A DNA stretch of 64,000 nt from Duganella sp. BJB476 (GTDB lineage: Bacteria; Pseudomonadota; Gammaproteobacteria; Burkholderiales; Burkholderiaceae_D): contig NZ_QVIO01000004.1 of the NCBI RefSeq assembly GCF_003416895.1, positions 658,709 through 722,708 of the forward strand. The letters are read 5' to 3'. Positions 34,059-44,837 of this stretch are shown in pieces (the stretch's first letter is position 1; every line of letters begins with the position of its first letter). Made by a program: the position numbers and the translations under genes. The notes beneath the pieces were generated by a model. It saw only the letters and a list, made by a program, of their open reading frames with translations, was not told the origin of the DNA and searched no databases.

Positions 34059-35762
34059 ATGGTGCGCTCGCTGGTCTGCGGTGCGTTGATGTTGTCGGCC
34101 GCCGCAGCGGCCAGCGAGGTGGCCACCACGCCGATCCAGCACGTGATTGTGCTGGTCGGCGAGAATCGGACTTTCGATAATCTGTACGGCGTGTACGAGC
34201 CGCGCAAGGGCCAGACGGTGGCCAACCTGTTGTCGAAGAAAATCGTCAACAAGGATGGCACGCCGGGGCCGCGCTTCGCGGACGCGGCGCAGAAGCTGGG
34301 CCTGTCCAGCGGCGCCTACACGCCTACGCCGGAATTCAACGGCGTCTACGGCACCTTGCCCCAGCCCTGGGCCTGGGGTGCTTTCGGCCAGCGGCAGGAC
34401 GTGGCCGATGCGCGCTTCCCGTCCAACCTGCCCAACGGCCCGTTCCAGATCACCCACCACGTCGGCTACGGCGCCCACACCGGCGATCCGACCCACCGTT
34501 TCTTCCAGATGTGGCAGCAGGTCGACGGCGGCAAGAACGACTTGTTTGTCTGGGTGGCCGACCAGACCGGACCCGGTCCCAGCAATCCGGCGCCGCTAGC
34601 GCCTGGCAAGACCGGGCAGGGCGCGGTCGCCATGGGCTTCTACAATATGGCGCGCGGCGACGCGCCGCTGTTCAAGCGCCTGGCCGACCAGTACGCCATC
34701 GCCGACAACTACCATCAACCCATCATGGGCGGCACCACCGCCAATTACTTCGCGCTGGCCACGGCCGATGTCGGCTACTACACGGAAGACGGCAAGGCCG
34801 CCGTGCCGCCGGCCAAGCAGATCGAAAATCCGGACGCCCAGCCCGGCACCAACAACTGGTACACCGAGGACGGCTATCGCGGTGGCACCTACGTCAATTG
34901 CGCCGATCCGGCGCAGCCCGGCGTGGCCGGCATCCGCGCGCTGCTGGCGCAACTGCCTTACCCCGCCTTCAACGACGGCAACTGCGCGCCCGGCCACTAC
35001 TACATGGTCAATAATCTCGACCCCGCATTCGGCCCGCTGGGCGAGCCTTTGCCGCTGGGCCCGGACAAATTCCTGCTGCCGCCGCAACCTATGCCGCACA
35101 TCGGCGATGCGATGACGGCCGGCGGCGTGTCGTGGAAGTGGTATAGCGGCGGCCGCAACGACGGCAAGAAAGTCGACAAGGAATACTGCGGCATGTGCGA
35201 CACGCCGACCTTCTTCAGCTCGACGATGAACGGCCCGGACAAGGACAAGCTGGCCGACCTGATGCAGTTCTACGTCGACGTCAAGGACGCCGCCAGCTTC
35301 CCGTCGGTGGCCGTGATCGCGCCGTACGACAGCATCTCCGGCCATCCCGGCTATGCCATGGAAACCAGCTTCGACGAACTGGTGGCCGGCGTGCTGGAGC
35401 GCGTGCAGGCCAATCCGGCGCTGTGGAAGAATACCGTCATCCTGGTCACCTTCGACGAGGGCGGCGGCTATTACGATTCCGGCTATGTGCAGGCGATCGA
35501 CTTCTTCGGCGACGGCACCCGCATTCCGCTGCTGGCGATTTCACCGTGGGCCAAAAAGGGCGCGGTCGACCACACGTATTACGACCACGCCTCGATCGCC
35601 AAGTTCATCGAGCGCAACTGGTCGCTGCCGCCGCTGTCGGCGCGCAGCCGCGACAACCTGCCTAACCCTGTTCATGACAAGGCCTCGCCCTACGTGCCGC
35701 GCAACCGCCCGGCCATCGGCGACTTGATGAACCTGTTCGACTTTTCCGGCGCCCGCCGCTGA
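34059..35762 (+). CDS. Secreted phosphoesterase (phospholipase C / acid phosphatase family, PF04185)
   Basis: A 567-residue exported protein with a short signal peptide. It has the PF04185 landmarks: HVIVLVGENRTFDNLYG (about 28-44, metal/nucleophile region), ILVTFDEGGGYYD near 465 and PLLAISPWAKKGAVDHTYYDHASIAKFIE near 490-520. The family cleaves phospholipids or phosphomonoesters in the periplasm or outside. The start codon follows the receptor stop with no gap, so the two genes form one unit under the PHO box promoter. A short cysteine pair (CGMC) near 375 is not a family feature I know. Confidence 0.87.
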   Translation: MVRSLVCGALMLSAAAAASEVATTPIQHVIVLVGENRTFDNLYGVYEPRKGQTVANLLSKKIVNKDGTPGPRFADAAQKLGLSSGAYTPTPEFNGVYGTLPQPWAWGAFGQRQDVADARFPSNLPNGPFQITHHVGYGAHTGDPTHRFFQMWQQVDGGKNDLFVWVADQTGPGPSNPAPLAPGKTGQGAVAMGFYNMARGDAPLFKRLADQYAIADNYHQPIMGGTTANYFALATADVGYYTEDGKAAVPPAKQIENPDAQPGTNNWYTEDGYRGGTYVNCADPAQPGVAGIRALLAQLPYPAFNDGNCAPGHYYMVNNLDPAFGPLGEPLPLGPDKFLLPPQPMPHIGDAMTAGGVSWKWYSGGRNDGKKVDKEYCGMCDTPTFFSSTMNGPDKDKLADLMQFYVDVKDAASFPSVAVIAPYDSISGHPGYAMETSFDELVAGVLERVQANPALWKNTVILVTFDEGGGYYDSGYVQAIDFFGDGTRIPLLAISPWAKKGAVDHTYYDHASIAKFIERNWSLPPLSARSRDNLPNPVHDKASPYVPRNRPAIGDLMNLFDFSGARR

Positions 35763-35765
35763 TCC

Positions 35766-35945
35766 TCAACCGGGATGGCGCTCGCGCCACGCCTTGAGCG
35801 CGGCGCGGTAGCGCTCCAGTTCATCCTGGTACATGTCTTCCACGCAGAAGGTGCAACCGCTGTGGCAGCAGTCGCCCGGCTGCGGCGCTGGCGGCGGCAG
35901 CGGCATCGGATCGTCGTCCGGCGCGGTGGTTTGCTTCGTATCCAT
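35766..35945 (-). CDS. Small oxidoreductase-like (OXLD1-type, PF09791) protein
   Basis: A 59-residue peptide. A proline-rich start leads into DCCHSGCTFCVEDMYQDELERY, which matches the PF09791 pattern of DCC-x-SGC-xx-C followed by YxxELxxY. The family is named oxidoreductase-like and its role in bacteria is not established. The start lies six bases after the end of the upstream propeller-GGDEF gene, so it is probably its downstream partner. A GTG one codon earlier is an alternative start. Confidence 0.75.
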   Translation of the reverse strand: MDTKQTTAPDDDPMPLPPPAPQPGDCCHSGCTFCVEDMYQDELERYRAALKAWRERHPG

Positions 35946-35951
35946 CACTAC

Positions 35952-38900
35952 CTACATCGGCGGCATGGCCAGCAGCGCCATGTTGCGGCCTTTTTCCTTG
36001 GCGCGGTACAGCGCGCGGTCGGCCATCTGCACCAGCAGTTCCGGCGAGCTGTCCTCGGTCGGCACCATCACCGCCACGCCGATGCTGATGGTCAGGATAC
36101 CGAACGGCGACTGCTCGTGCGGCAGCTGGCGCCGCGCCAGTTCGGCGCAGATTTCCTCGGCCACGCCGAAGGCGTCGGCCGCGTCGGTGGCGGCCGCCAG
36201 CAGCGCGAATTCCTCGCCGCCGTAGCGCGCAACCAGGTCGGTGGTGCGGCGGCCGTGCGAGGTGATCAGCTCGGCCACGGTGCGCAGGGTCGAATCGCCG
36301 GCCAGGTGGCCGTAGTGATCGTTGTACTTCTTGAAGTAGTCGACGTCCAGCATCGACAGCGCCAGCGTCTGGCCGGTGCGCGCGGCGCGCCGCCATTCCG
36401 CCTCCAGCGCCAGGTCGAAGCCGCGCCGGTTGCTGACGCCGGTCAGGCCGTCGGTGGTGCTGAGCGCGGCCAGCTTGCGGTTCGATTCCTCCAGCTCGCC
36501 GGTGCGCGCGGCCACAAGCTGCTCCAGCTCGGCCTGGTGGCGGGTCAGGCGGTGGATGCGGATCTTGTAGGCCAGCAGCAGCGAGCCGACGATCAGCGCG
36601 GCGCCGCCGGCGCGGAACCACCAGCGCTGCCAGAACGGCGGCGTGATGGTGATGTCGAGCGTGGCCGGCTCCGGATTCCACACGCCCAGGTGGTTGGCGG
36701 CCTTGACCCGGAACACATAGTGGCCGGGGTTCAGATTGGTGTAGCTGGCGCTGCGGTGGGCGGCGTCGGTCTCGACCCAATCGCGGTCGAAGCCCTGCAG
36801 CTGGTAGGCGTAGCGGTTCTCGCTGGGCTCGGTGTAGTGCAGCGCCGCGAACTCCAGCGAAAACACCGAGGCCTGCGACGACAGGGTCAGCGCGGTGGGC
36901 GAGGTCACCGGCCCTTCGGCCTTGACGTTCTCGCCCGGCTTGCCGTCCTGCAGCGAGTGGTTGAACACGGTGATGTCGGTGATCGCCACCTGCGGCGGCA
37001 CCGAGCTGGTGCGCACCGCCGACGGCGTCACCGCCGTCATGCCGTGCACGCCGCCGAAGTACAGCACGCCGTTCTCGCCCATCGATGAGGAGTTGACGGT
37101 GTAGCCCTCGGTCAGCCCGTCCGACGCGCTGAAGTGGCTGACCTGGCCGGTGGCCGGGTCCAGGCGGTACAGGCCGGCGATGGTGCTGCACCAGATCTTG
37201 CCGTCGCGGTCGTGCTCGATGGACAGGATCTTGGGCGCGCGCATCGCCGCCGCGTACGATTTGAAGCTGACCTGGCCGTCCGCCGCCACCACCACCAGGT
37301 CCAGGCCCTTGCTGGTGCCGACCCAGATGCGGCCTTGCGCATCCTCGTGCAGGCTGGCGATGTTGTCGTCGCTCAGGCTGTTGCGCTCGTTGTTGACGTG
37401 GCGGTAGTGGCGGAACTTGCCGCTGGCCGGATCCAGCAGGTCGAGTCCGCCGCCATTCCATTCCGAGCCGGCCCACACCCGGCCGCCGCGGTCTTCCAGC
37501 ACCGCCGAGGTGCCGTTGACGCTGCGCGTGCTCGGGTCTTGCGGATCGTTGTAGTAGATCTTGCGGGCGTCGGTCCTGGTGTCGTAGCGGATCAGGCTGT
37601 TGCCGGTGGCCAGCCACAGCACGCCGCCGGCGCCGGGCGCGATGGCGTTGATATAGTCGCTGGCGGTGTTGCCGAAGTGGATGACCTGGAAGGCGCTGTC
37701 CGGCGTGTCCAGCCGGTTCAGGCCGTTGGAGGTGCCCAGCCACAGCGGCCCTTTGCCGGCCTCGTCCTGGTACATGCTGTAGACGATGGAGTGGCTCAGC
37801 ATGCCCGGCTTCTTGTCGTCCGCGTGGTAGCTCTGGATGACGCTGCCGCTGGCCGGATCGTACAAGCTCATGCCGACGTTACCGCCCAGCCAGATGCGGC
37901 CGCCCGGCGCGCGGGCCAGGCTCAGCAGCGCGTTGCTGGCCGGCGCCGAGCGGCTGTCGATGCGGAACGGCACGTGGCGGGTGAAGCCTTCGCTCGACAG
38001 ATTGGCCAGGCTGATGCCGTCGGTGAAGGAGGCGATCCACAGCATGCCGCCGCGGTCCTGCAGCACCGCGCGCAGATTGTCGCCGGGCAGGCTGTAGGGA
38101 TCGTCGGCCGCGTGCACGAACTGGTCGAACTCGCCGTTGGCCTCGTTCCAGCGCAGCAGGCCGGCCGACAGCGTGGTGCACCACAAGGTGCCCTTGTTGT
38201 CGAGGTTGAAGTTGGTGATGCGGCTGTATGGCGAGGTGATGGTCTGGCGGGTGTCCCAGTCGCGCTTGCCGTCCCAGCGGATCACGCCCGATTCGGTGCC
38301 TATCCACAGCATGCCGTTCTTGTCGAACTGCAGTGCGCGGACGATGTTGACGCGCGCGTCCGGCTTGGGCGCCGGGTCGACCTGGTGGTGCTTGAAGCTG
38401 GTCGCGCCCGGCGCCAGGTAGTCCAGCCCGCCGGGCCAGGTGCCGATCCAGACGCCGCCCTTGGCGTCCAGCGCCAGGGCGTTCAGGTCGTTGCTGGCCA
38501 GGCTGCCGGGATCGGCGTCGTCGTGGGCGTAGACGGTGAACTTGCCGCTGGCCGGATCGAAATGCTGCAGGCCGCCCCAGCTGCCGACCCACATGCCGTT
38601 CTTGCCGTCGGAAATGATGTTCTTGATGATGCGGTGGTTCTTGGGCGCCTTGCCGGGCGGCGCGAACAGGGTGAAGTCGTTGCTCTCCGGGTTGAAGCGC
38701 GCCAGGCCGTTCTGGGTGCCGGCCCAGATGCGGCCTTGCTGGTCTTCGTAGATGGCCGACACGCGGTCGTGCGGCAGGCTGCGCGGGTCGCTCGGATTGT
38801 TGATGTACTTGACCGCCTGGTAGCCGTTGTAGCGGTACAGGCCGTTGGTGTGGGTGCCGACCCAGATATAGCCCTTGCGGTCTTGCAGCAGCGACAGCAT

Positions 38901-39068
38901 CGACGGTTCGTCGCCGCCCAGCGGGCCCAGTTTCTTGAAGCGCAGCGACGGCGCCGGCGCCGCCAGGACGTCGGCGGACGGCAGCCAGGCCAGCAGGGAA
39001 GTCAGCAACAACAGCAAGGACAGCAATAGGGAAGGGCAGCGGCGCAAGACCGGCGGGAGCACGTGCAT
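35952..39068 (-). CDS. Two-component-type beta-propeller GGDEF diguanylate cyclase
   Basis: A 1038-residue membrane sensor. After a signal-anchor (LLLSLLLLLTSLLAWL), residues about 45-680 carry many Reg_prop repeats of the form DRxGxIWVGTxxGLxRYD, which build two periplasmic beta-propellers. A Y_Y_Y domain follows at about 690-780 (LEFAALHYTEPSENRYAYQLQGFDRDW), then one transmembrane helix near 800, a coiled linker and a GGDEF domain at about 860-1030. The active site is GGEEF, with RTTD placed as the I-site. Related sensors often detect oligosaccharides. The ATG at 39068 precedes the signal-anchor. Confidence 0.9.
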   Translation of the reverse strand: MHVLPPVLRRCPSLLLSLLLLLTSLLAWLPSADVLAAPAPSLRFKKLGPLGGDEPSMLSLLQDRKGYIWVGTHTNGLYRYNGYQAVKYINNPSDPRSLPHDRVSAIYEDQQGRIWAGTQNGLARFNPESNDFTLFAPPGKAPKNHRIIKNIISDGKNGMWVGSWGGLQHFDPASGKFTVYAHDDADPGSLASNDLNALALDAKGGVWIGTWPGGLDYLAPGATSFKHHQVDPAPKPDARVNIVRALQFDKNGMLWIGTESGVIRWDGKRDWDTRQTITSPYSRITNFNLDNKGTLWCTTLSAGLLRWNEANGEFDQFVHAADDPYSLPGDNLRAVLQDRGGMLWIASFTDGISLANLSSEGFTRHVPFRIDSRSAPASNALLSLARAPGGRIWLGGNVGMSLYDPASGSVIQSYHADDKKPGMLSHSIVYSMYQDEAGKGPLWLGTSNGLNRLDTPDSAFQVIHFGNTASDYINAIAPGAGGVLWLATGNSLIRYDTRTDARKIYYNDPQDPSTRSVNGTSAVLEDRGGRVWAGSEWNGGGLDLLDPASGKFRHYRHVNNERNSLSDDNIASLHEDAQGRIWVGTSKGLDLVVVAADGQVSFKSYAAAMRAPKILSIEHDRDGKIWCSTIAGLYRLDPATGQVSHFSASDGLTEGYTVNSSSMGENGVLYFGGVHGMTAVTPSAVRTSSVPPQVAITDITVFNHSLQDGKPGENVKAEGPVTSPTALTLSSQASVFSLEFAALHYTEPSENRYAYQLQGFDRDWVETDAAHRSASYTNLNPGHYVFRVKAANHLGVWNPEPATLDITITPPFWQRWWFRAGGAALIVGSLLLAYKIRIHRLTRHQAELEQLVAARTGELEESNRKLAALSTTDGLTGVSNRRGFDLALEAEWRRAARTGQTLALSMLDVDYFKKYNDHYGHLAGDSTLRTVAELITSHGRRTTDLVARYGGEEFALLAAATDAADAFGVAEEICAELARRQLPHEQSPFGILTISIGVAVMVPTEDSSPELLVQMADRALYRAKEKGRNMALLAMPPM

Positions 39069-39373
39069 GTAGGAGTATCCGGTGGCGTAACGGGTTGCGC
39101 GTGCGGAGCAGCGCTCGGTTTTATAGGCTATTCTGGTCAGATTGGCTATTATACATACCATTGATGCAAGGGTTTCGATATAAAAGCCGGTGGTTTTTAG
39201 CGCAGTTGCCGGAAATTAGGGTATAGTTTACGGCGCTCATTGTATCCTGCTCACCGCGTGTCCGCCCGCCGGTCCCTCCGCACTCCTCCAAGTCGTACAT
39301 CCGCCGGGCCGGCAGCACAGATATGTTAATTGAAGAAAGCTTGGCTGTCCGCCGCAGGGCCGCCGCACACATT
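39069..39373. promoter_or_regulatory. 305-base intergenic region between propeller-GGDEF and helicase genes
   Basis: No credible gene is present. The minus strand has TATAAT (39153-39148), suited to the propeller gene, without a good -35. The plus strand has TATAGT at 39222-39227, which could drive the helicase gene. An in-frame helicase start at 39323 lies within this region. Confidence 0.35.
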
Positions 39374-40939
<1,566 letters not shown>

Positions 40940-40952
40940 GCCGCCGGCGGCA

Positions 40953-41804
40953 TCAGGCCTTGCGGTAGACGCAGACCACGATGTCGCTGGGGAAGGCGCG
41001 CAGTACCGGGATCGTCAGCATGACGGCGGCGTATTGCGCGTAGATGCCGAGCCAGCTTCCCTGGCCGGCGCAGCGCAAACGCTCCAGCATGTTCTTGGCG
41101 CGCACCGCAGGCAGTTCGGCCTTGAGCCGCAGCTCCAGTCCTGCTCCCCCCACCAGTTTGCTCAAGTTGCCGGCCTCGAAGTAGTGCACATGCGGCGACG
41201 GCAAGTCCTTCTGCCACAGCCGCTCGAACGGCGTCCGCCAGCCGACGCGCGCGAACAACTTGGACAGCCGATAGAAGAAGCCGCGGCTGTTGGGCAGGTT
41301 GAGGATCAGGATGCCGCCCGGCGTCAGCCGTTCACGGCAGGCGGCCAGCGCCGAGCGGATGTCGGGGATGTGCTCGATGACGTCGTTGAAGACGATCACG
41401 TCGAAACGCTCGTCCGCCTCCAGCGCGTCGGGGAAGAAGCCGTTGCGCACCGGCAGGCCGCGGGCGGCGGTCTTGTGCGCCACCGCCGTATCCGGCTCCA
41501 TGCCCAGCACGTCGAAATGGCCGCGCGCCGCCTCCAGGAACCAGCCATGCGCGGCGCCCACGTCCAGCAGGCGGCGGGCGCCGGGCGGCGCCAGCTCGAC
41601 CGCGTAGCCGACGATGGTCTCGAAGTTCTGCTGACGTATGGCTTTCAGGCCGGCTTCGCGCTGCGCCTCGTCCACGTGGACATGGACGTCGGCATCGTTG
41701 ATGGTGGGCAGCAGCGCGGCGCTCTCATAGCGGCAGGCCGGGCAGATGCGGTGCCAGGGCGACAGCCCCGGCGAGGTGGTTTGCTGGCAGACGATGCAAT
41801 TCAT
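40953..41804 (-). CDS. Class I SAM-dependent methyltransferase with N-terminal zinc ribbon
   Basis: A 283-residue protein. CIVC near residue 3 and CPAC near 21 make a likely zinc ribbon. The methyltransferase core has LDVGAAHGWFL near 78, DVIVFNDVIEHIPD near 133 and GGILILNLPNSRG near 160. This layout is common in polysaccharide clusters, where such enzymes methylate sugars. The substrate is not known. It is the first minus-strand gene at the left edge of the surface polysaccharide locus. Confidence 0.8.
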   Translation of the reverse strand: MNCIVCQQTTSPGLSPWHRICPACRYESAALLPTINDADVHVHVDEAQREAGLKAIRQQNFETIVGYAVELAPPGARRLLDVGAAHGWFLEAARGHFDVLGMEPDTAVAHKTAARGLPVRNGFFPDALEADERFDVIVFNDVIEHIPDIRSALAACRERLTPGGILILNLPNSRGFFYRLSKLFARVGWRTPFERLWQKDLPSPHVHYFEAGNLSKLVGGAGLELRLKAELPAVRAKNMLERLRCAGQGSWLGIYAQYAAVMLTIPVLRAFPSDIVVCVYRKA

Positions 41805-41840
41805 TGATATCCCTCATTCGTGCAGCGTGAAATGACGGAG

Positions 41841-42822
41841 TTAAATATATAGCAATACCGATTCCGCGGCCAGCGCTTTCAAGCCCGGCAGAAGATTGTC
41901 TTCCCGCCGTGGCCGCCACGCTGGCGTGGCCCGGACGGCTTGTGCTAGCCGCAGCAGGCGCATCAGTCCGCGGCGCATCGCGGTCGACAGTCCCTGCTCC
42001 AGGTAGTGGTGCGACAGCGCCGCCACCGGCAGCGCCACCGCGGTCGAGATGAACATGAAGCCCCAGCTGTGGGCGAACTGGCGCATGGCGTGGTTCTCCA
42101 GCCAGCGCGTCAGCAAGTCCTGGGTGATGACGTGGGTCAGGTACAGCGAGTAGGAAATCGCGCCCAGGCCCAGCACCTGCCAGGCCTGCGCCGCGCTGCG
42201 CAGGCGGAACCAGGGCTGGCGGTACAGCCAGCCGATCAGCACGCCGGCGAGGAATTCCAGCACGAACGGGCTGGTGACGATGCTCAGGTAGCCCAAGTCG
42301 TAGCCGAGGTCGCGCGTGATGTCCATGTCGAAGCCGCGCCGGCCCAGCGGCGCCAGGATCACCGTCAGCAGCACCCACGACCCCAGCACGAACCAGCGCA
42401 GCCGCTTGAACAGCATGCTGCCGGCGTACACCAGGTAGAAATACATTTCGAATTCCAGCGTCCAGCCCACCATCAGCGTCAGCGTGAAGTAGGGTAGCAC
42501 GTGCGGCTGCGCCGGCAGCATGCCCAGGCTGTGCCAGAAGGTGAGGCGGTTGACCGCATGCTGGAAGTAGTCGATGCCGCCGCTCAGCAGCAGCGGTCGA
42601 GTGGCACATGATGAAGCCGCTGATGATGAAGAACAGGTCGCCCCCCAGCGCGCCCGGCATGAACAGCTGGTTGGCCAGCGGCCAGCTGTCGCCGCCCAGC
42701 ATCGCATAGCGCGCGTGGGTCAGCAGCACCAGCACCGCGGCGGCGCCGCGCAGCAACTGGATCCAGTCCAGATTTCGTTCGTCGCAGCGTGTGGCTTCCT
42801 GTCATCGGCTTGCTTGGTTCAT
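41841..42822 (-). pseudogene. Degraded acyltransferase-3 (O-acetyltransferase) gene
   Basis: The reading starts at an ATG (42822) that overlaps the stop of the preceding gene in ATGA, but it meets TGA at codon 7 (42804-42802). After it, the same frame gives LLRGAAAVLVLLTHARYAM and GGDLFFIISGFIMCHS, which are classic acyltransferase-3 opening segments. The frame then breaks near 42597-42603. The rest of the protein, VGWTLEFEMYFYL and later helices, continues in another frame to the stop at 41841. The usual RIxPxYW segment after the first helices is also missing. At least two independent lesions argue for a true pseudogene. Confidence 0.8.
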
Positions 42823-44747
42823 CGTAGCGTCGCTCCCTGCAGGAAGAACGCGAGTTGGCGGCCGTCCTGCGGGCCGGGGCTGTGCGGCGCCTCATGCGTC
42901 AGCTCGATCGTCACGCCGTGCTCGGCGCCCTTGGCCTGCACCGCCAGCGGCGCGCCGGCCTGCAGGTCGAACCAGCCCAGGTCCTTGCCGTTGAGGGCGA
43001 CGCGGGTGCGGCGGTTGCCGTCGAGATAATAGCCGTGGATGACCACCTGCTGCGGCGGCGCGCCGCGCGCATAGCTCAGCACCAGCTGCGAGCGCATGCT
43101 GTCGCTCCACACGCCGCGCCCCTGTTCGACCTCGCTCCAGCCCTGGCCCAGCAGCAGCCCGGCGCCGCGCTGGAACTGCGCCGCCGCCAGCTGGACCGGC
43201 GCCGCGCAGGCCGCCGGGTGGTCGAGGTAGCGCCATTGGCCGGCGCCGCCGTTGCCGGCCGGCGCTTCGCCGCACAGCCGCGCCTGCGGATCGGCCAGGC
43301 TGCTATGGTACAGCACCTTGAGCGGCACGCCGTCCTGCTCAAAGGCGTAGACCTTGCCAGGATCGAGCTGCAATTCCCCGTGGGTGGCGCGCTCGGCAAA
43401 CACTTCCGGTTCCGGATTATACAGACCGGGCGCGTGCCGCATGACCCAGGTCGCCAGCGGGCTGAACTCCAGGTACAGATATTGGCTGGCGTGCGCCATG
43501 GCCAGCGCCTGGCTGGCGGCCAGCAGCGCGATCGGCAGCGCCGGCCAGCGCCGGCCGCGCAGGCGCCACAGCAGCAGGAACAGCAGCGGCATCGCGGCCC
43601 AGAAGGCGTAGCGCATGACGCCGGCCGCGCCGGAATTCCAGTTGTGCACCGACAGCGCCGGCACCGCGAAGGCCACCGTCAGCGCCGCCGCCAGCAGCAG
43701 CGCCAGCGCCCCCAGCCGGCGCGACGGCGCCGTGCCGGCGCGCCAGCCGCCCAGCAGCAGCGCGGCGGCCACGCCGGGGATGGCGATCAGCATGCCCTGG
43801 TTGAGGTCGAAATACAGCGAGTGCAGGCGCACCAGGCTGATCAGCTCGTGCGCGGTGGCGACCTTGGCGATCAGGCTGGGGGTGCCGAACTCGATCAGGT
43901 TGAAGACCGGCGACAGCGACCAGATCGCCAGGCCGATGGCCAGGCCGGCCAGCATGCGCGGCGTCAGCGTGGCGCGCAGGTTGGCGCCCGGCGTGGCGTC
44001 GCGCCGGTAGTGCAGGCACAGCGCCAGCAGCGGCGCCGCCCCCAGCACGAACACGATGCTGGGGTTTTGCAGCGCGGCGACGCCGGCCAGCAGGCCGGCG
44101 CGGCGCGGCGCGCCGCCGCACCAGCACAGCAGCGCCGCCAGCAGCGCGGCCGCGCTGACCACTTCCGGGCTGCTCCAGTTCCAGTACAGGATGCCGCCGC
44201 AACCCATGAACAGCGCCACCCCGGCCAGCGCCTTGGGCGCCGAGCCGAACACGCGCAGCAGGCACAGGCCCAGCAGCCAGACCAGGCTCAGGTTGGCGAT
44301 TTGGAAGCAGCGCAGCGGGTTGCCGCCGCTCCATTGCAGCAGCTTGAACGGCAGCGCCGCCAGCGCCGGGTAGCCGAAGAAGTGCAGCGAGTAGGCGCGG
44401 CCGTCGTTGCCGCGGTAATAGCCCTGGCGCGGCACCAGCGCGCCGGCGGCGATGCCGCGGCCGAGCTCGTCGAGCGCCGGTTCATAGCCCGGCATCAGCG
44501 GCCGCGCGCGCGCCAGGTCGTCCAGCCGCAGGTCGGGGCTGCCGTGCGCGGCCAGCGCCACCGTCATCAGCAGGTATTCCTCGCCGTCGCCGCTCAGGCT
44601 GGCCGGGCGCGACAGCGCCAGCGCCGCCAGCAGCAGCGCCAGCAGCGCGCCGAACAGGGCCAGCGCGCGGCGGCCGGGGGCGGCGACGGCGTGCGCCGCC
44701 GCCGGAGGCGGCGCCGTGCTGGCGCCGTCCGTTTGCATCAAACTCAT
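42819..44747 (-). CDS. GT-C-like multi-spanning membrane protein with C-terminal beta-sandwich
   Basis: A 642-residue protein with about 10-12 hydrophobic helices between residues 28 and 410 and a soluble tail of about 220 residues. The first periplasmic loop has GDGEEY, an acidic motif typical of GT-C glycosyltransferases, which use polyprenyl-phosphate sugars. The tail ends in a beta-sandwich region (GYYLDGNRRTRVALNGKDLGWFDL, then HEAPHSPGPQDGRQLAFFLQG). It is a tandem paralogue of the next upstream gene, 90 bases away. The sugar and acceptor are unknown. Confidence 0.75.
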   Translation of the reverse strand: MSLMQTDGASTAPPPAAAHAVAAPGRRALALFGALLALLLAALALSRPASLSGDGEEYLLMTVALAAHGSPDLRLDDLARARPLMPGYEPALDELGRGIAAGALVPRQGYYRGNDGRAYSLHFFGYPALAALPFKLLQWSGGNPLRCFQIANLSLVWLLGLCLLRVFGSAPKALAGVALFMGCGGILYWNWSSPEVVSAAALLAALLCWCGGAPRRAGLLAGVAALQNPSIVFVLGAAPLLALCLHYRRDATPGANLRATLTPRMLAGLAIGLAIWSLSPVFNLIEFGTPSLIAKVATAHELISLVRLHSLYFDLNQGMLIAIPGVAAALLLGGWRAGTAPSRRLGALALLLAAALTVAFAVPALSVHNWNSGAAGVMRYAFWAAMPLLFLLLWRLRGRRWPALPIALLAASQALAMAHASQYLYLEFSPLATWVMRHAPGLYNPEPEVFAERATHGELQLDPGKVYAFEQDGVPLKVLYHSSLADPQARLCGEAPAGNGGAGQWRYLDHPAACAAPVQLAAAQFQRGAGLLLGQGWSEVEQGRGVWSDSMRSQLVLSYARGAPPQQVVIHGYYLDGNRRTRVALNGKDLGWFDLQAGAPLAVQAKGAEHGVTIELTHEAPHSPGPQDGRQLAFFLQGATLR

Positions 44748-44783
44748 GGGGGGTCCGGTTTCTTGGGTGTTACGATGAGATTA

Positions 44784-44813
44784 ATTATATGCTAATTAGT
44801 TCCACATCACCAA
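44784..44813 (-). promoter_or_regulatory. Candidate sigma-70 promoter for the 42819-44747 gene
   Basis: On the minus strand, TTGGTG (44813-44808), an 18-base spacer and TATAAT (44789-44784), inside an AT-rich 90-base gap. It gives the downstream paralogue its own promoter. Confidence 0.5.
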
Positions 44814-44837
44814 GATTTCCGATCTGATAATTGACGT

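Noticed and set aside
40940..40951. GCCGCCGGCGGC palindrome as a terminator after rhlE
   Set aside because: No T-run on either strand and no room for a loop beyond the centre; it is likely a chance GC palindrome in a 13-base gap.
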